Made by a program: the position numbers and the translations under genes
The notes under the pieces: model-generated
The model's database searches: none
What the model was told of the DNA's origin: nothing
What the model saw: the letters and a program-made list of their open reading frames with translations, nothing else
Assembly: GCA_965116665.1 (NCBI GenBank)
Contig: OZ220709.1
Coordinates: 1 to 64,000, forward strand
Direction of reading: 5' to 3'
Length of the DNA stretch: 64,000 nt
From: Aldehydirespirator sp965116665
GTDB taxonomy: Bacteria; Actinomycetota; Acidimicrobiia; Acidimicrobiales; Aldehydirespiratoraceae
Part shown: piece after piece, positions 32,576 to 41,760 of the stretch
Numbering within the stretch: position 1 is the stretch's first letter
How the letters are laid out: every line of letters starts with the position of its first letter

Positions 32576-33853
32576 CTACAGGTCGGGCACCGCGAAGATC
32601 GAGCCGCCGAACAGCACCCAGGCCAGAAGCAGCGTCCACGCCACGTTGGCGGCCTGGGCCAGCACGAACGCCAGGGCAGGTCGCCCGCCCTGCAGCGACA
32701 GGAGGTCGCGCAGCCGGGTCTCCAGGCCGATGCACACGAACGCCACCGCGAACAGCCACGTCCTCAGGCCCTTGAGCACGCTGGCGGTGGCGTCCACCAT
32801 CCCGTCGGTCAGCACGAAGGAGAACAGCACCGAGGTGGCCAGGAACCCGAGCACGAACTTGGGGAAGCGCTCCCAGATCACCGACGCCGACACCTCCGGC
32901 TGGTCGGCTCCCGACGCACCGCCCCGCACCGTCCACCACAGCGACAGGGCGAAGGCGGCCACGCCGAGCAGGGCGTTCTGGGAGAGCTTGACGATGGTCG
33001 CCGCGTTGGTGGCCGAGTCGCCGATGCTCTCACCGGCGACCACCACCGCGCCGGTGGTGTCGATGGTGCCTCCGATCCAGGCGCCGCCCACGATGTCGGA
33101 GACCCCGATCCAGTCGATGGCCAGCGGCATCACGATCATCATCGGCGCGGCCACCACCAGCACCAGCGACGTCACGTAGGAGAGCTTGCGGCGGTCCCCG
33201 GCGATGGCTCCGCAGGCCGCGATGGCGGCGGACACCCCGCAGATCGACACCGCGGTCGCCAGCATGGCCGAAAACTCATCGTCCACCCTGAGTTTGCGAG
33301 CGATCCAGAAGCACAGATACCAGATCACTGAGATAACCGCAGCCGCTTGCACCATGCCGTACATTCCGGCTTCAAGCACCCGGCCGAACAGGACGCTCGA
33401 GCCCAGGATCACCAGCCCGGCCTTGATGTAGTACTCGGTGCGCATGGCGTTGCTGAGCCAGTCGGGAACCTTGAGCACGTTGGAGATGAACAGTCCCAGC
33501 GCCAGCGAGGTGATCGCGTAGTTGACGCCCCGGTCGCTCAGGGCGGAGTCACACGCAACGGCCCGCGCCAGGAAGGCCAGTGCGAACAGCGCGGCGAAGC
33601 CCACCGCGAAGCCGCGGGCCGAACCGTCCATGAGCCGGACTCCGATGAGGCACAGCACCAGCAGCGCGGCACCGACCCCCAGCGTCGTCGCCAGGTTGCC
33701 GGGAGCGAACAGCCCGCCGACGCCGTCACTGCAGGAGAGGCCGGCCTTCTCCGGCCGGACGCCTATCACGACCAGGGCAATGATCGCCGCGCCCATCCAC
33801 ACCGAGATCCAGTCCTCGGAGCGCAGCAGGCCGCTAATGGCCCCCTTCGCCAT
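32576..33853 (-). CDS. YeiH/UPF0324-type putative sulfate exporter
   Basis: A 425-residue protein with about ten or more membrane helices. The family signature is SICGVSAAIAACGAIAG with the following RKLSYV, and the later WIGGTIDTTGAVVVAGESIG. YeiH-type proteins are annotated as putative sulfate exporters, with little direct evidence. It sits alone between a plus-strand amidohydrolase and a plus-strand VOC gene. Length is slightly above the usual. Confidence 0.8.
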   Translation of the reverse strand: MAKGAISGLLRSEDWISVWMGAAIIALVVIGVRPEKAGLSCSDGVGGLFAPGNLATTLGVGAALLVLCLIGVRLMDGSARGFAVGFAALFALAFLARAVACDSALSDRGVNYAITSLALGLFISNVLKVPDWLSNAMRTEYYIKAGLVILGSSVLFGRVLEAGMYGMVQAAAVISVIWYLCFWIARKLRVDDEFSAMLATAVSICGVSAAIAACGAIAGDRRKLSYVTSLVLVVAAPMMIVMPLAIDWIGVSDIVGGAWIGGTIDTTGAVVVAGESIGDSATNAATIVKLSQNALLGVAAFALSLWWTVRGGASGADQPEVSASVIWERFPKFVLGFLATSVLFSFVLTDGMVDATASVLKGLRTWLFAVAFVCIGLETRLRDLLSLQGGRPALAFVLAQAANVAWTLLLAWVLFGGSIFAVPDL

Positions 33854-33910
33854 GGTCCCAACCTAGTGAAGCAGCCGAATCCGGCCGCGGTATGGCGGTA
33901 GGGTCGGACC

Positions 33911-34276
33911 ATGGCCGAGTTCAGAGTCATCTTCGTGGCCCGCGACTACGACGCCACCGTGGGGTTCTTCACCGACGTGATGGGCCTGGAGGTGGAGCGG
34001 TCCTTCGGCGAGGTCTTCCGGGGGACGATCCTGCTGGCCGCCGCCGGCCGGATCGAGGTCATCGAGGACGGCGGCGGCTGGGACACCCCCGGAGTGGCGG
34101 GCGTCTCGGTGTCGTGGGAGATCGACGACGCCGACGCCGAACACGCCCGGCTGGTCTCTGCCGGCGCTGGCATCGTCCGCCCAGTGGAACTGCAGCCGTG
34201 GGGCCACAAGAGCTTCGAGGTGGCCGGCCCCGACGGCCTCAGGATCATCCTCTTCGAAGTGGTCACAGCCCAGTAG
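33911..34276 (+). CDS. VOC-family protein
   Basis: A 121-residue single VOC domain: RVIFVARDYDATVGFFTDVM at the start and FEVAGPDGLRIILFEVV at the end with its metal Glu. It starts 57 bases from the divergent exporter and is followed after 20 bases by an LLM oxidoreductase on the same strand, probably as one transcript. Role unknown. Confidence 0.75.
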   Translation: MAEFRVIFVARDYDATVGFFTDVMGLEVERSFGEVFRGTILLAAAGRIEVIEDGGGWDTPGVAGVSVSWEIDDADAEHARLVSAGAGIVRPVELQPWGHKSFEVAGPDGLRIILFEVVTAQ

Positions 34277-34296
34277 GGGGCTAGAAGGTTCAACCT

Positions 34297-35223
34297 ATGA
34301 GATTCGGGTTCTGGCCGTCCAGCGGCAGCGACTGGGAGCACATACTGGCGGTGAGCCGGGCCGCGGAGGCCAGCGGCTGGGACGGCCTGTGGGTGCCCGA
34401 CCACTTCATGCCGCCCGAAGGGGGATACGGGCACGAGCCGCCCGGCGTGGATTCTGAGCTGCTCAATACCCACGAGTGCTGGACCCTGCTGGCCGGGTTG
34501 GCCTCGGCGGTGCCCCGGGTGCGTCTCGGCGCCATGGTCACCGGCAACACCTACCGCCATCCCGCGGTGCTGGCCAAGCAGGCCGCCACCGTCGACCACA
34601 TCAGCTCCGGGCGGCTGGTGCTCGGTCTGGGCGCCGGATGGCAGGAGAATGAGCACCGCCGCTACGGCATCGCCTACGGCACGGTCCGGGACCGGGCCGA
34701 CAGGCTGGAAGAGGCCTGCGCGGTGATCGCCGGGCTGTTCGCCAACGAGCGCACCGATTTCGACGGCACCCACTACCGGCTGCAGGGGGCGCCGCTGGTG
34801 CCCAAGCCGCTTCAGGATCCGCTCCCGATAATGATCGGCGGCCGGGGCGAGCGCCGCACCATCCCCACCCTGGTGCGCTGGGGCCACGAATGGAACGGCT
34901 GGTGCACGGTGGAGGACATGCACCACTTCAACGGGCTGATCGACCGGCTCTGTGACGCCGCCGGCCGCGATCCGGCCACCATCTCCCGCTCCGCGGCGGT
35001 CATCCTGAACCTGTGCGACTCAGAGGCCGAGGCGGCCCGCCGCCAGGAGCGGTCGGCGGGGAGGCCGGTGCTGGTGGGCACGGCCGACCAGCTCGTCGAG
35101 CAGGTGGCCGACTACGCCGCGGCCGGCACCGACGAGCTGATCATCCCCGACTTCAACCTCCGGCCCGAGCAGACCGCCGAGATCACCGAGCGCTTCATGA
35201 CCGAGGTCGCCGCCGCCCTGTAG
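34297..35223 (+). CDS. LLM-class (F420-type) oxidoreductase
   Basis: A 308-residue TIM-barrel flavin/F420 enzyme. It opens MRFGFWPSSGSDWEHILAVS; GWDGLWVPDHFM, VRLGAMVTGNTYRHPAVLAK and SGRLVLGLGAGWQENEHRRY are family motifs. The last is typical of F420-dependent luciferase-like oxidoreductases. AGAAGG upstream of ATG 34297 supports the start. Such enzymes oxidise or hydroxylate small organics; the substrate is not predictable. Confidence 0.85.
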   Translation: MRFGFWPSSGSDWEHILAVSRAAEASGWDGLWVPDHFMPPEGGYGHEPPGVDSELLNTHECWTLLAGLASAVPRVRLGAMVTGNTYRHPAVLAKQAATVDHISSGRLVLGLGAGWQENEHRRYGIAYGTVRDRADRLEEACAVIAGLFANERTDFDGTHYRLQGAPLVPKPLQDPLPIMIGGRGERRTIPTLVRWGHEWNGWCTVEDMHHFNGLIDRLCDAAGRDPATISRSAAVILNLCDSEAEAARRQERSAGRPVLVGTADQLVEQVADYAAAGTDELIIPDFNLRPEQTAEITERFMTEVAAAL

Positions 35224-35265
35224 GCCTGTCCCGGCCACCTCGCAGCAGAGGATGTGGTTGGCTAC

Positions 35266-35283
35266 TTACACAATTAACTGTAA
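35266..35283. promoter_or_regulatory. AT-rich inverted repeat before the ATPase pair
   Basis: TTACA-caattaac-TGTAA lies 9 bases before ATG 35293 in a short AT-rich leader that contrasts with the flanking GC-rich genes. It may be a promoter element or operator for the two ATPase genes. Confidence 0.45.
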
Positions 35284-35292
35284 ATTAGGCAA

Positions 35293-36321
35293 ATGCTTCT
35301 ATTGAGCCAAAGACCGCTGACCGCATCCGACGCGGACCATGACCTATTTGTTGATCGAAGTTCAGAACTTCGACGGGTTAATCGCGCGCTGGACCTAGGC
35401 CTCAATGCCTACATCTTCGGTTCGCGTGGCAGCGGTCGAACCTCCTTCCTCCGGCAAGTCGAGCGCGGTCGGCCCGAAGCGCGCTACGTCCGTCTTGAGG
35501 GGGTCGAGACGGTGACGGACCGACTCGACCAAATCGAGCGAGCAATAACGGGTCGCAACTCCCTAGGACGGCACCGGTCCTGGAACCCGCTCAAGCCCTT
35601 AGAGGCAGAAGTCGAGGTCGTCTTCGACCCGTTGTGTTACCTGCGTCGGGCCACAAGGATGGGCGAGGGAGAGCAAGGTCCTGTTGTGCTTGTGGACGAC
35701 CTCAACCCGGAGGAGTGCCACGAACTGTTCGGGCGCCTGCGAGACGACCTATGGGAGCTGCCGGTCCAGTGGGTAGTAGCAGGGTCGGCGCCATCGCTCG
35801 CCCCGCCTGCCGACGCCTTCTTCGACGCTGTCGTAGAGCTGCCGCCGTTCGATCAGGATGGCTTGCGGGAGTTGCTGGAGCGGCGAGCGGCCAGCGGCAC
35901 GCCGGAGGAGGGGAGCCTGCTCATGAGGACAGCCGACGCGGCCCTCGACGCGGTGGCGCCATGTACGCCTCGGCGCGCGCTGGCCGTTCTCCGTGATCTG
36001 TATCTCTCCGATGACCTTCTGGAGGCGACTCGTCAGCTTGAGAACCTGCAATCTGCCCGAGCTGACCTGAAACCCACCGCCAACAGGCTGGTCGACGCGT
36101 TGATCCACCACGGCCCAACCCACGCGGGCGACATGGAGTTACTCGACGAAGTCGGCGTCACTCGCAGCCGCGTCGTACAGTTGCTCGCCGAGCTTGAAGC
36201 TGATGGTTTGGTGACCGCTCAACGGGACGGGCGTCGAAAGCTCTACTCCGTGCCGGGCGGGCGCCCCATGGCGGCCGATATGCAGTCCGCGGCTCGCAGC
36301 GGAGCAACAGATGAGCCGTGA
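35293..36321 (+). CDS. P-loop ATPase with variant Walker A and C-terminal winged helix
   Basis: A 342-residue STAND/Orc-like ATPase. Walker A at 43-51 reads GSRGSGRTS, with Arg at the usual Lys. Walker B at 131-137 is VVLVDDLN. Residues about 260-325 form a winged helix-turn-helix (HHGPTHAGDMELLDEVGVTR, then LLAELEADGLVTAQRDGRRK). The order AAA domain plus wHTH recalls Orc1/Cdc6-like or MarR-tailed regulators. It overlaps the next ATPase gene by 11 bases, so they probably work together. Coding style differs from the GC-rich neighbours, suggesting transfer. The Arg in the P-loop may lower or abolish hydrolysis, leaving a nucleotide-sensing or DNA-binding role. No exact family named. Confidence 0.7.
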   Translation: MLLLSQRPLTASDADHDLFVDRSSELRRVNRALDLGLNAYIFGSRGSGRTSFLRQVERGRPEARYVRLEGVETVTDRLDQIERAITGRNSLGRHRSWNPLKPLEAEVEVVFDPLCYLRRATRMGEGEQGPVVLVDDLNPEECHELFGRLRDDLWELPVQWVVAGSAPSLAPPADAFFDAVVELPPFDQDGLRELLERRAASGTPEEGSLLMRTADAALDAVAPCTPRRALAVLRDLYLSDDLLEATRQLENLQSARADLKPTANRLVDALIHHGPTHAGDMELLDEVGVTRSRVVQLLAELEADGLVTAQRDGRRKLYSVPGGRPMAADMQSAARSGATDEP

Positions 36322-37345
36322 TGCACTCCGCACCCTGGTTCAAAGGCGGGCCTTCAATCCGACGCCGCGGCTTGATGATCTGGGCGGGTTGCACCTGACC
36401 TTCGAATCGATGGTCCCCGGGTGTCATGTCGAGGGCCGCCTTGAAGGCAGCGCGCGTCGGGGGGAGCGGGTGGCGCTAATTGCTGGTAGTGGATGCGGCA
36501 AGTCGAGTCTGGTGTCGTACGCCCTCGGCCCATTGGCCACTGGCGTCGCACCGATTCTCGTCCCAGTACACGCACTTGAGAGCCACGCTAGGCGAGCGGG
36601 GTCGGTGGCCGATGCGGTGATTGCCCAACTACGGCTTCAAGCCACGCCGGCCACAGAGGCAACGACGGAATTCGACCGGGTGCAGGGTGAGCAGCGTGAG
36701 GTAACTCACTCCACCAGTCGAGAGTCAGGCATCTCCGCCGGATTAATGAGCTGGATGTCGCTCACGCGGTCTCGTGAGATCAGCCAACAAACCGCAAATC
36801 ACGAGCGCATTCCCCTGTCCGCGAAGATCGAAGTGATTGAGCAGTGCCTTCGAGGCATTCGTTCGGATGCCCTTGTGCCGGTGTTCGTGTTCGATGACAC
36901 GGACCGATGGATCGACCCTGAACAGGGAGCGGTGGTCCGAGGCTTCTTCGGGGAAGGCATTCGGTGGTTGGCCGAACTGCGCGCATCGGTCGTTGTAGCT
37001 ACCCATTCCCGTTATCTCGACACGAATCATGATGCGGCCGAGACCTTGACCTTCCTCGACACACGAGTAGAGATCCCACCGGTCCCATCCGTCGATCAGC
37101 TTGGTCGCGTCTTGGAGCGCCGAGTGCAAGTTCATGGCGTGGAACCTGTAGGCGGCGAGGCCGTGCTATCACTTGCTGAGGTCATTACAGAGGCGGCTGT
37201 GGAGGAGCTCTTCAGTCAGTACACGACGCGCGGATCGCTTCGCGCCACGTTGCAGATCGCTCATGTCGCCTTGGTCGAGGCGGCTGATGCCGGAGCCGAC
37301 GCGATCTCCGCCCATCACATCGAGGCGGCCACGCAAGCCTGGTGA
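36311..37345 (+). CDS. P-loop ATPase, partner of the preceding gene
   Basis: A 344-residue ATPase with intact Walker A GSGCGKSS (59-66), Walker B VFVFDDTD (191-198) and a sensor-like strand ending VVVATHSRY (about 222). An insertion of ~70 residues rich in Ser, Thr and Glu (TTEFDRVQGEQREVTHSTSR) separates Walker A from B. There is no wHTH at the end. The start ATG lies within the last codons of the upstream ATPase gene, which implies coupling. The pair (one degenerate, one intact P-loop) looks like a two-subunit regulatory or defence ATPase, as in several mobile or conflict systems, but no effector gene is adjacent. Function unknown. Confidence 0.7.
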   Translation: MSRDALRTLVQRRAFNPTPRLDDLGGLHLTFESMVPGCHVEGRLEGSARRGERVALIAGSGCGKSSLVSYALGPLATGVAPILVPVHALESHARRAGSVADAVIAQLRLQATPATEATTEFDRVQGEQREVTHSTSRESGISAGLMSWMSLTRSREISQQTANHERIPLSAKIEVIEQCLRGIRSDALVPVFVFDDTDRWIDPEQGAVVRGFFGEGIRWLAELRASVVVATHSRYLDTNHDAAETLTFLDTRVEIPPVPSVDQLGRVLERRVQVHGVEPVGGEAVLSLAEVITEAAVEELFSQYTTRGSLRATLQIAHVALVEAADAGADAISAHHIEAATQAW

Positions 37346-37520
37346 GTCTCAGAGTCGGTCGGGTTCCATGTGGCACCACTCCAAGGTGTGAGAGGCTTGA
37401 GGTGCCTCCCACCAAGCGGCGGGACACTGCCGGTACGAGTGACGAGCCTGTTGCCAGCGTCCTCAGAGCGTTGTCTGCGATAGCGTCCGGCGGCGGAGTC
37501 AGCAGCTTGGGAGTAGAGCA

Positions 37521-38981
37521 ATGACCGACACTGTGTTCACCGGAGACGTGCCTGCCGTGGTGGAGTCCGCGCCGAGCCGGTTCGATGCCTACGACACCGC
37601 CGACCTGTGGCGCAAGGACGTCGACCACTACATCCATCCCTTCACCGACTTCGCGGTGTGGAACTCCGAGGGCGCGCTGGTGATGGCCGAGTCCGAGGGC
37701 GCCTACGTATACGACTCCGACGGCCAGCGCTACCTCGACGCCCAGGGCGGCCTGTGGTGCGTCAACGCCGGCTACGGCCGGGCCGAGATCGCCGACGCCA
37801 TGGCCGATCAGGCCCGCAAGCTGGCCTACTACTCGCCGTTCACCAACACCACATCGGTGCCGGGCGCCACCCTGGCCCACAAGCTGGCCTCGCTGTCCCC
37901 CGGCGACCTCAACCACGTGTTCTTCGGCCTGTCCGGATCCGACGCCAACGACACCGCGGTGAGGATGATCCACTTCTACTTCAACCGCCTCGGCCAGCCC
38001 AAGAAGAAGACCATCATCACCCGGGTCAACGGCTATCACGGGTCCAGCTACCTGGCCATGTCGCTCACCGGGGTGGCCTACGACCACATCGGTTTCGACA
38101 TCATCGGCGAGCCGCTCATCACCCGGGTGGAGGGCCCCGACATCTACCGGCGCTCCGAGCGAATGACGCCCGAGGAGTACACCGACCACCTGGTCGCGGA
38201 GTTCAGGGCCAAGGTCGAGGAGCTGGGAGCAGAGAATGTGGCCGCCTTCTTCGCCGAGCCCATCATGGGGGCGGGCGGCGTGCTGGTGCCCCCGCCCGGC
38301 TACCTGCCCAGGATGCGGGAGGCCTGCCGCGAGTTCGGCATCCTCTACGTGTCCGACGAGGTGGTCACCGCCTTCGGGCGGCTCGGGCACTTCTTTGCCA
38401 GCGAGGACGTCTTCGGCATCCAGCCCGACATCATCAACACCGCCAAGGGCCTCACCTCCGGCTACGCGCCCCTGTCGGCCACCCTGCTGTCCGACGACAT
38501 CTACGAGGTGATCTCGGTCCCGCAGGCGCCCGGCGCCGAGTTCGCCCACGGCTACACCTACTCGGGGCATCCGGTGTCGTGCGCGGCCGCGCTGGCCAAC
38601 ATCGAGATCTTCGAGCGCGAGGACATCTGCGGCCACGTGCGCACGGTCGGTCCCTACTTCGAGGAGCGGCTGCAAACCCTCGCCGACCTGCCGATCATCG
38701 GCGACGTCCGCGGCAAGTGCCTCATGATGTGCCTGGAGAACGTCGCCGACAAGACCACCAAGGAGATGTTCTCCCCGGAGGTGGAGATCGGCCGTCGCAT
38801 CTCCGACGCCTGCGACGCCCGGGGCCTGCTCGTGCGCCCCATCGGGCGCCTCAACGTGCTGTCGCCGCCGCTGATCCTCACCACCGATCAGATCGACTGG
38901 CTGGTCGACACGCTGCGGGCCGGCATCGAAGAGGTGATGGCCGGCCTCGAGCGCGAGGGTCTCTGGACCAACCCTGGCTGA
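37521..38981 (+). CDS. PLP-dependent class III aminotransferase
   Basis: A 486-residue fold-type I enzyme. Family motifs: DAQGGLWCVNAGYG, the phosphate loop SGSDANDTAVRM, NGYHGSSYLAMSLTG, the Asp of VSDEVVTAFGRLG, and the Schiff-base Lys in INTAKGLTSGYAPLSA. It resembles omega-amino acid or aspartate-family transaminases using pyruvate or 2-oxoglutarate. GGAG upstream of ATG 37521. It starts 175 bases after the ATPase pair and marks the return to metabolic genes. Confidence 0.85.
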   Translation: MTDTVFTGDVPAVVESAPSRFDAYDTADLWRKDVDHYIHPFTDFAVWNSEGALVMAESEGAYVYDSDGQRYLDAQGGLWCVNAGYGRAEIADAMADQARKLAYYSPFTNTTSVPGATLAHKLASLSPGDLNHVFFGLSGSDANDTAVRMIHFYFNRLGQPKKKTIITRVNGYHGSSYLAMSLTGVAYDHIGFDIIGEPLITRVEGPDIYRRSERMTPEEYTDHLVAEFRAKVEELGAENVAAFFAEPIMGAGGVLVPPPGYLPRMREACREFGILYVSDEVVTAFGRLGHFFASEDVFGIQPDIINTAKGLTSGYAPLSATLLSDDIYEVISVPQAPGAEFAHGYTYSGHPVSCAAALANIEIFEREDICGHVRTVGPYFEERLQTLADLPIIGDVRGKCLMMCLENVADKTTKEMFSPEVEIGRRISDACDARGLLVRPIGRLNVLSPPLILTTDQIDWLVDTLRAGIEEVMAGLEREGLWTNPG

Positions 38982-39002
38982 GCGATCGGATGGCGGCCGG
39001 GA

Positions 39003-39713
39003 TCAGGCCCAGGTCTCCATCCGGCAGCCGACCAGCAACTCCGACACCGACGCGGTGTTGGGCAGCGCGATCATCGTGGCCACCAGATCAGCAACATCTT
39101 CGGGCTGGGTGATGGTGTCGTCGTCGGGGTCCATCATGTCGGTGGCCACCGGTCCGGGGCACACCGCGGTCACCCGGATGCCGTCGTCCCAGCCGATCTG
39201 GCGGATCGCGTGGGACAGGGCCAGCAGCGCGTACTTGGTCATCGAGTAGCCCACAATGGAGTCGCCCTTTATCCGCTTGGCCGACAGCGAGGCCATGTTG
39301 ATCACCCGGCCCGAGCCTGATTGACGCAGGTGGGGCAGGGCCAGCCGGGTGAGCCGCAGCGGCCCCTTGACGTTCACGGCCCACATGTCGTCGAGGACTT
39401 CCTCGTCCATGCTCTCCAGCCCGGTCCGGTCGACGATGCCGGCGCAGTTGACGAGCACATCGATGCCGCCGAAGTGGTCGACAGTCGCTTCCACCCAGCG
39501 GCGGGCCGAGTCGATGTCGGTGGCCTCGTGGTAGTTGAGCAGCAGCCGGTCGGCCCCGATGTCGGGCGCGCTCTCGGCCAAGGCGTCCATCCGCCGGGCC
39601 CCGAGGCTGAGCCGGTAGCCGTCCGCGGCCAGCCTCGTCGCGATGGTGGCCCCGATGCCCCGGTTGGCCCCCGACAGCATCACCACCCGGCCGTCTGCAC
39701 TGATTGAACCCAT
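39003..39713 (-). CDS. Short-chain dehydrogenase/reductase (SDR)
   Basis: A 236-residue NAD(P)-dependent oxidoreductase. The cofactor loop is MLSGANRGIGATIATRLA, with LVNCAGIVDRTG following. The catalytic Ser-Tyr-Lys set is MASLSAKRI and YSMTKYALLAL. ATG 39713, with GAGAGGAAG just upstream, is preferred to an in-frame extension to 40070 that overlaps the divergent LLM gene. It may act with nearby alcohol or amine catabolic genes. Substrate unknown. Confidence 0.85.
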   Translation of the reverse strand: MGSISADGRVVMLSGANRGIGATIATRLAADGYRLSLGARRMDALAESAPDIGADRLLLNYHEATDIDSARRWVEATVDHFGGIDVLVNCAGIVDRTGLESMDEEVLDDMWAVNVKGPLRLTRLALPHLRQSGSGRVINMASLSAKRIKGDSIVGYSMTKYALLALSHAIRQIGWDDGIRVTAVCPGPVATDMMDPDDDTITQPEDVADLVATMIALPNTASVSELLVGCRMETWA

Positions 39714-39873
39714 CGTCTTCCTCTCATCGGTATCGAGTCGCTGGGTGCCCCGCCCCGATGGGGCGCCGGCTGCACCGCCGATTATCGTCGGCTTGCGTGC
39801 GGCGGGCGAAGCGGGGCCCCGGAGGCCGAGCGGGCCGGCGGTGCCATTGCAACGACTCCGAGCGGGCAGGGCC

Positions 39874-40899
39874 ATGACGGTCACGCTGGAAGCCGAGATC
39901 AGCCCGGGCATGAGCCCGGGGGACTTCGTGGACCTGGCCGTGCGCTGCGAGCGGGCCGGGTTCGACCGCTTCGGCGTGTCCGACGTGGTGTTCTGGCCCG
40001 ACTGCTTCGTGCTGCAGGGGCTGGTCGCCCAGGCCACCAGCCGCATCCGCATCGGCTCCATGGTCACCAATCCCTACTCGCGCCATCCGGCCATGCTGGC
40101 CGGGGCGGTGGCCGCCCTCCAGGAGCTGTCGGGCGGGCGCATGTTCCTCGGTATCGGGGTGGGCGCCGGCCTGGAGGACCTGAGGATCGACTATCCGAGG
40201 CCGGTGCGGGCCCTGCGTGAGGCCATCGCCGGAATCAGGGGGCTGCTCTCGGGCGAGACCGTCGACCTCGACGGCGAGATGTTCTGCATAGACGGCGGCC
40301 GGCTGGTGCGCCCGCCGACTGCGCCGGTGCCGATCTCGGTGGGGACCCGCAGCCGCCAGGTGATGCGCCTGGCCGGTGAACTGGCCGACATCGCCCTGGT
40401 CGGGGCCCGGCACTTCACGCCCGAGATCGCGCAGCAGTACTACGGCTGGCTGGCCGAGGGGGCGGCCCTGGCCGGCCGGGACGTGGGCGACATCGACATC
40501 GCGCCCCGGCTGACGCTGTGCGTCTCCGGCGACGGCGACCTGGCCCGCCGGTCGGTGGTGCGCTACGTGGCCCACTACCTGGCCATAATCCGGCCTTCCG
40601 AGATGGATCCCGATCGTCTGGCCGCCATCGACGAGGCCCTGGGCCGGGCGACCGGCTGGTACTTCGACCTGGACCGCTTCGATCCGCCGGAGCTGTTCGA
40701 CCTGGTCACCGAGGATTGGATCCGCCGCTACGCCGTCGCAGGGGCGCCGTCGGAGATCGCCGAGCAGGTCACGGAGGTGACCGCCCTCGGGTTCACCAGC
40801 GCCAGCCTCAATCTGGCCGCGGTCCTGCGCCCCTCGGCGGCCGAGGGCTATGCCGAGACCATCGACGGCTTCGCGTCGGTGATCGACGACTGCCGCTAA
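39874..40899 (+). CDS. LLM-class flavin/F420-dependent oxidoreductase
   Basis: A 341-residue TIM-barrel enzyme: FDRFGVSDVVFWPDCFVL, RIRIGSMVTNPYSRHPAMLA, SGGRMFLGIGVGAGLEDLRI and VPISVGTRSRQVMRLAGELA are the family motifs. The last resembles methylene-H4MPT reductase/F420-linked members. ATG 39874 fits the family start; upstream in-frame sequence is non-family. It converges on the methyltransferase at 40896, sharing stop-codon bases. Confidence 0.85.
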   Translation: MTVTLEAEISPGMSPGDFVDLAVRCERAGFDRFGVSDVVFWPDCFVLQGLVAQATSRIRIGSMVTNPYSRHPAMLAGAVAALQELSGGRMFLGIGVGAGLEDLRIDYPRPVRALREAIAGIRGLLSGETVDLDGEMFCIDGGRLVRPPTAPVPISVGTRSRQVMRLAGELADIALVGARHFTPEIAQQYYGWLAEGAALAGRDVGDIDIAPRLTLCVSGDGDLARRSVVRYVAHYLAIIRPSEMDPDRLAAIDEALGRATGWYFDLDRFDPPELFDLVTEDWIRRYAVAGAPSEIAEQVTEVTALGFTSASLNLAAVLRPSAAEGYAETIDGFASVIDDCR

Positions 40900-41714
40900 C
40901 CCGGATTGACCGCGACCACCTCGCCGTTGAGCCACGCCCAGAAGCCGCTGGGGTTGCCGGCCCAGCGACGGAAGGCGGCCGAGATCTCCTCCAGGTCGTC
41001 TCGGGTGGCGAATCCGTTCGACACGGCATGGCGGGCGAAGTCGCTGTCCGTCGCCCTCACGGCCCACATCCCGCCCCAGAGCTCGCGGCCCGCCGCGTCG
41101 GCGTAGGTGGTCGTGGTGGTCGTCACCACCGGGTCCACGAAGCCGGCGGTCCGAACCCATCCCGGCAGGAAGCGCCCGGCGTCGGCCTCCCCTCCGTTGG
41201 CTGCGGCGATCTGGTGGAAGAGGCGCAGCCAGAGCTCGATGGCGGGCTCGACCGGCGCGTGGACCATCGTCTGGTAGTCGGAGTCGCGCACCGCCACCAG
41301 CCCGCCCGGCCGCAGCACCCGCCGGGCCTCGCCCAGCGCCCGCACCGGGTCGGCCAGGTGCTGCATCACCTGATGGGCGTAGACCACATCGAAGCTGCCG
41401 TCGGGGTAGGGCAGGTCGTACACGGAGCCCACCTCGAAGCTGGCGTTGCCGGCGTCCACCTCGGCGGCGTGGCGCCGGGCGGAGTCGACCATCTCGGCCG
41501 AGGCGTCCACACCGACGACGGTTCGGGCTCTGCGGGCCAGTCCCACCGTGATCGTGCCGGGGCCGCATCCCATGTCCAGCACTGCGGCGCCGGGGTCCAG
41601 CCGGGGCAGCAGGAAGGCCGCGCAGACCTCGGCGGTACGCCGCCGGTACGACTCGATGATGGCTTCGTGGTAGCCGTGGCTGTACGTCTCGCCCTCGGGC
41701 CGCTCAACGGTCAT
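40896..41714 (-). CDS. Class I SAM-dependent methyltransferase
   Basis: A 272-residue enzyme. The SAM loop is VLDMGCGPGTITVGLARRAR; then VVGVDASAEMVDSARR, FDVVYAHQVMQHLADPV and LRPGGLVAVRDSDY are motifs of the UbiE/Menaquinone-methyltransferase-like group. The stop overlaps the + strand gene's stop. It lies 46 bases from the M1 peptidase end on the same strand; regulation is not evident. Substrate unknown. Confidence 0.8.
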   Translation of the reverse strand: MTVERPEGETYSHGYHEAIIESYRRRTAEVCAAFLLPRLDPGAAVLDMGCGPGTITVGLARRARTVVGVDASAEMVDSARRHAAEVDAGNASFEVGSVYDLPYPDGSFDVVYAHQVMQHLADPVRALGEARRVLRPGGLVAVRDSDYQTMVHAPVEPAIELWLRLFHQIAAANGGEADAGRFLPGWVRTAGFVDPVVTTTTTTYADAAGRELWGGMWAVRATDSDFARHAVSNGFATRDDLEEISAAFRRWAGNPSGFWAWLNGEVVAVNPG

Positions 41715-41760
41715 GAGCGCGAGAGGCTAGAGGGTGTGGTGTATCGCAGCCCGATCAGTT

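Noticed and set aside
39724..41568. 614-residue antisense frame over an LLM enzyme and a methyltransferase
   Set aside because: Composition is Arg/Gly/Ala with no motif; real genes lie in other frames.
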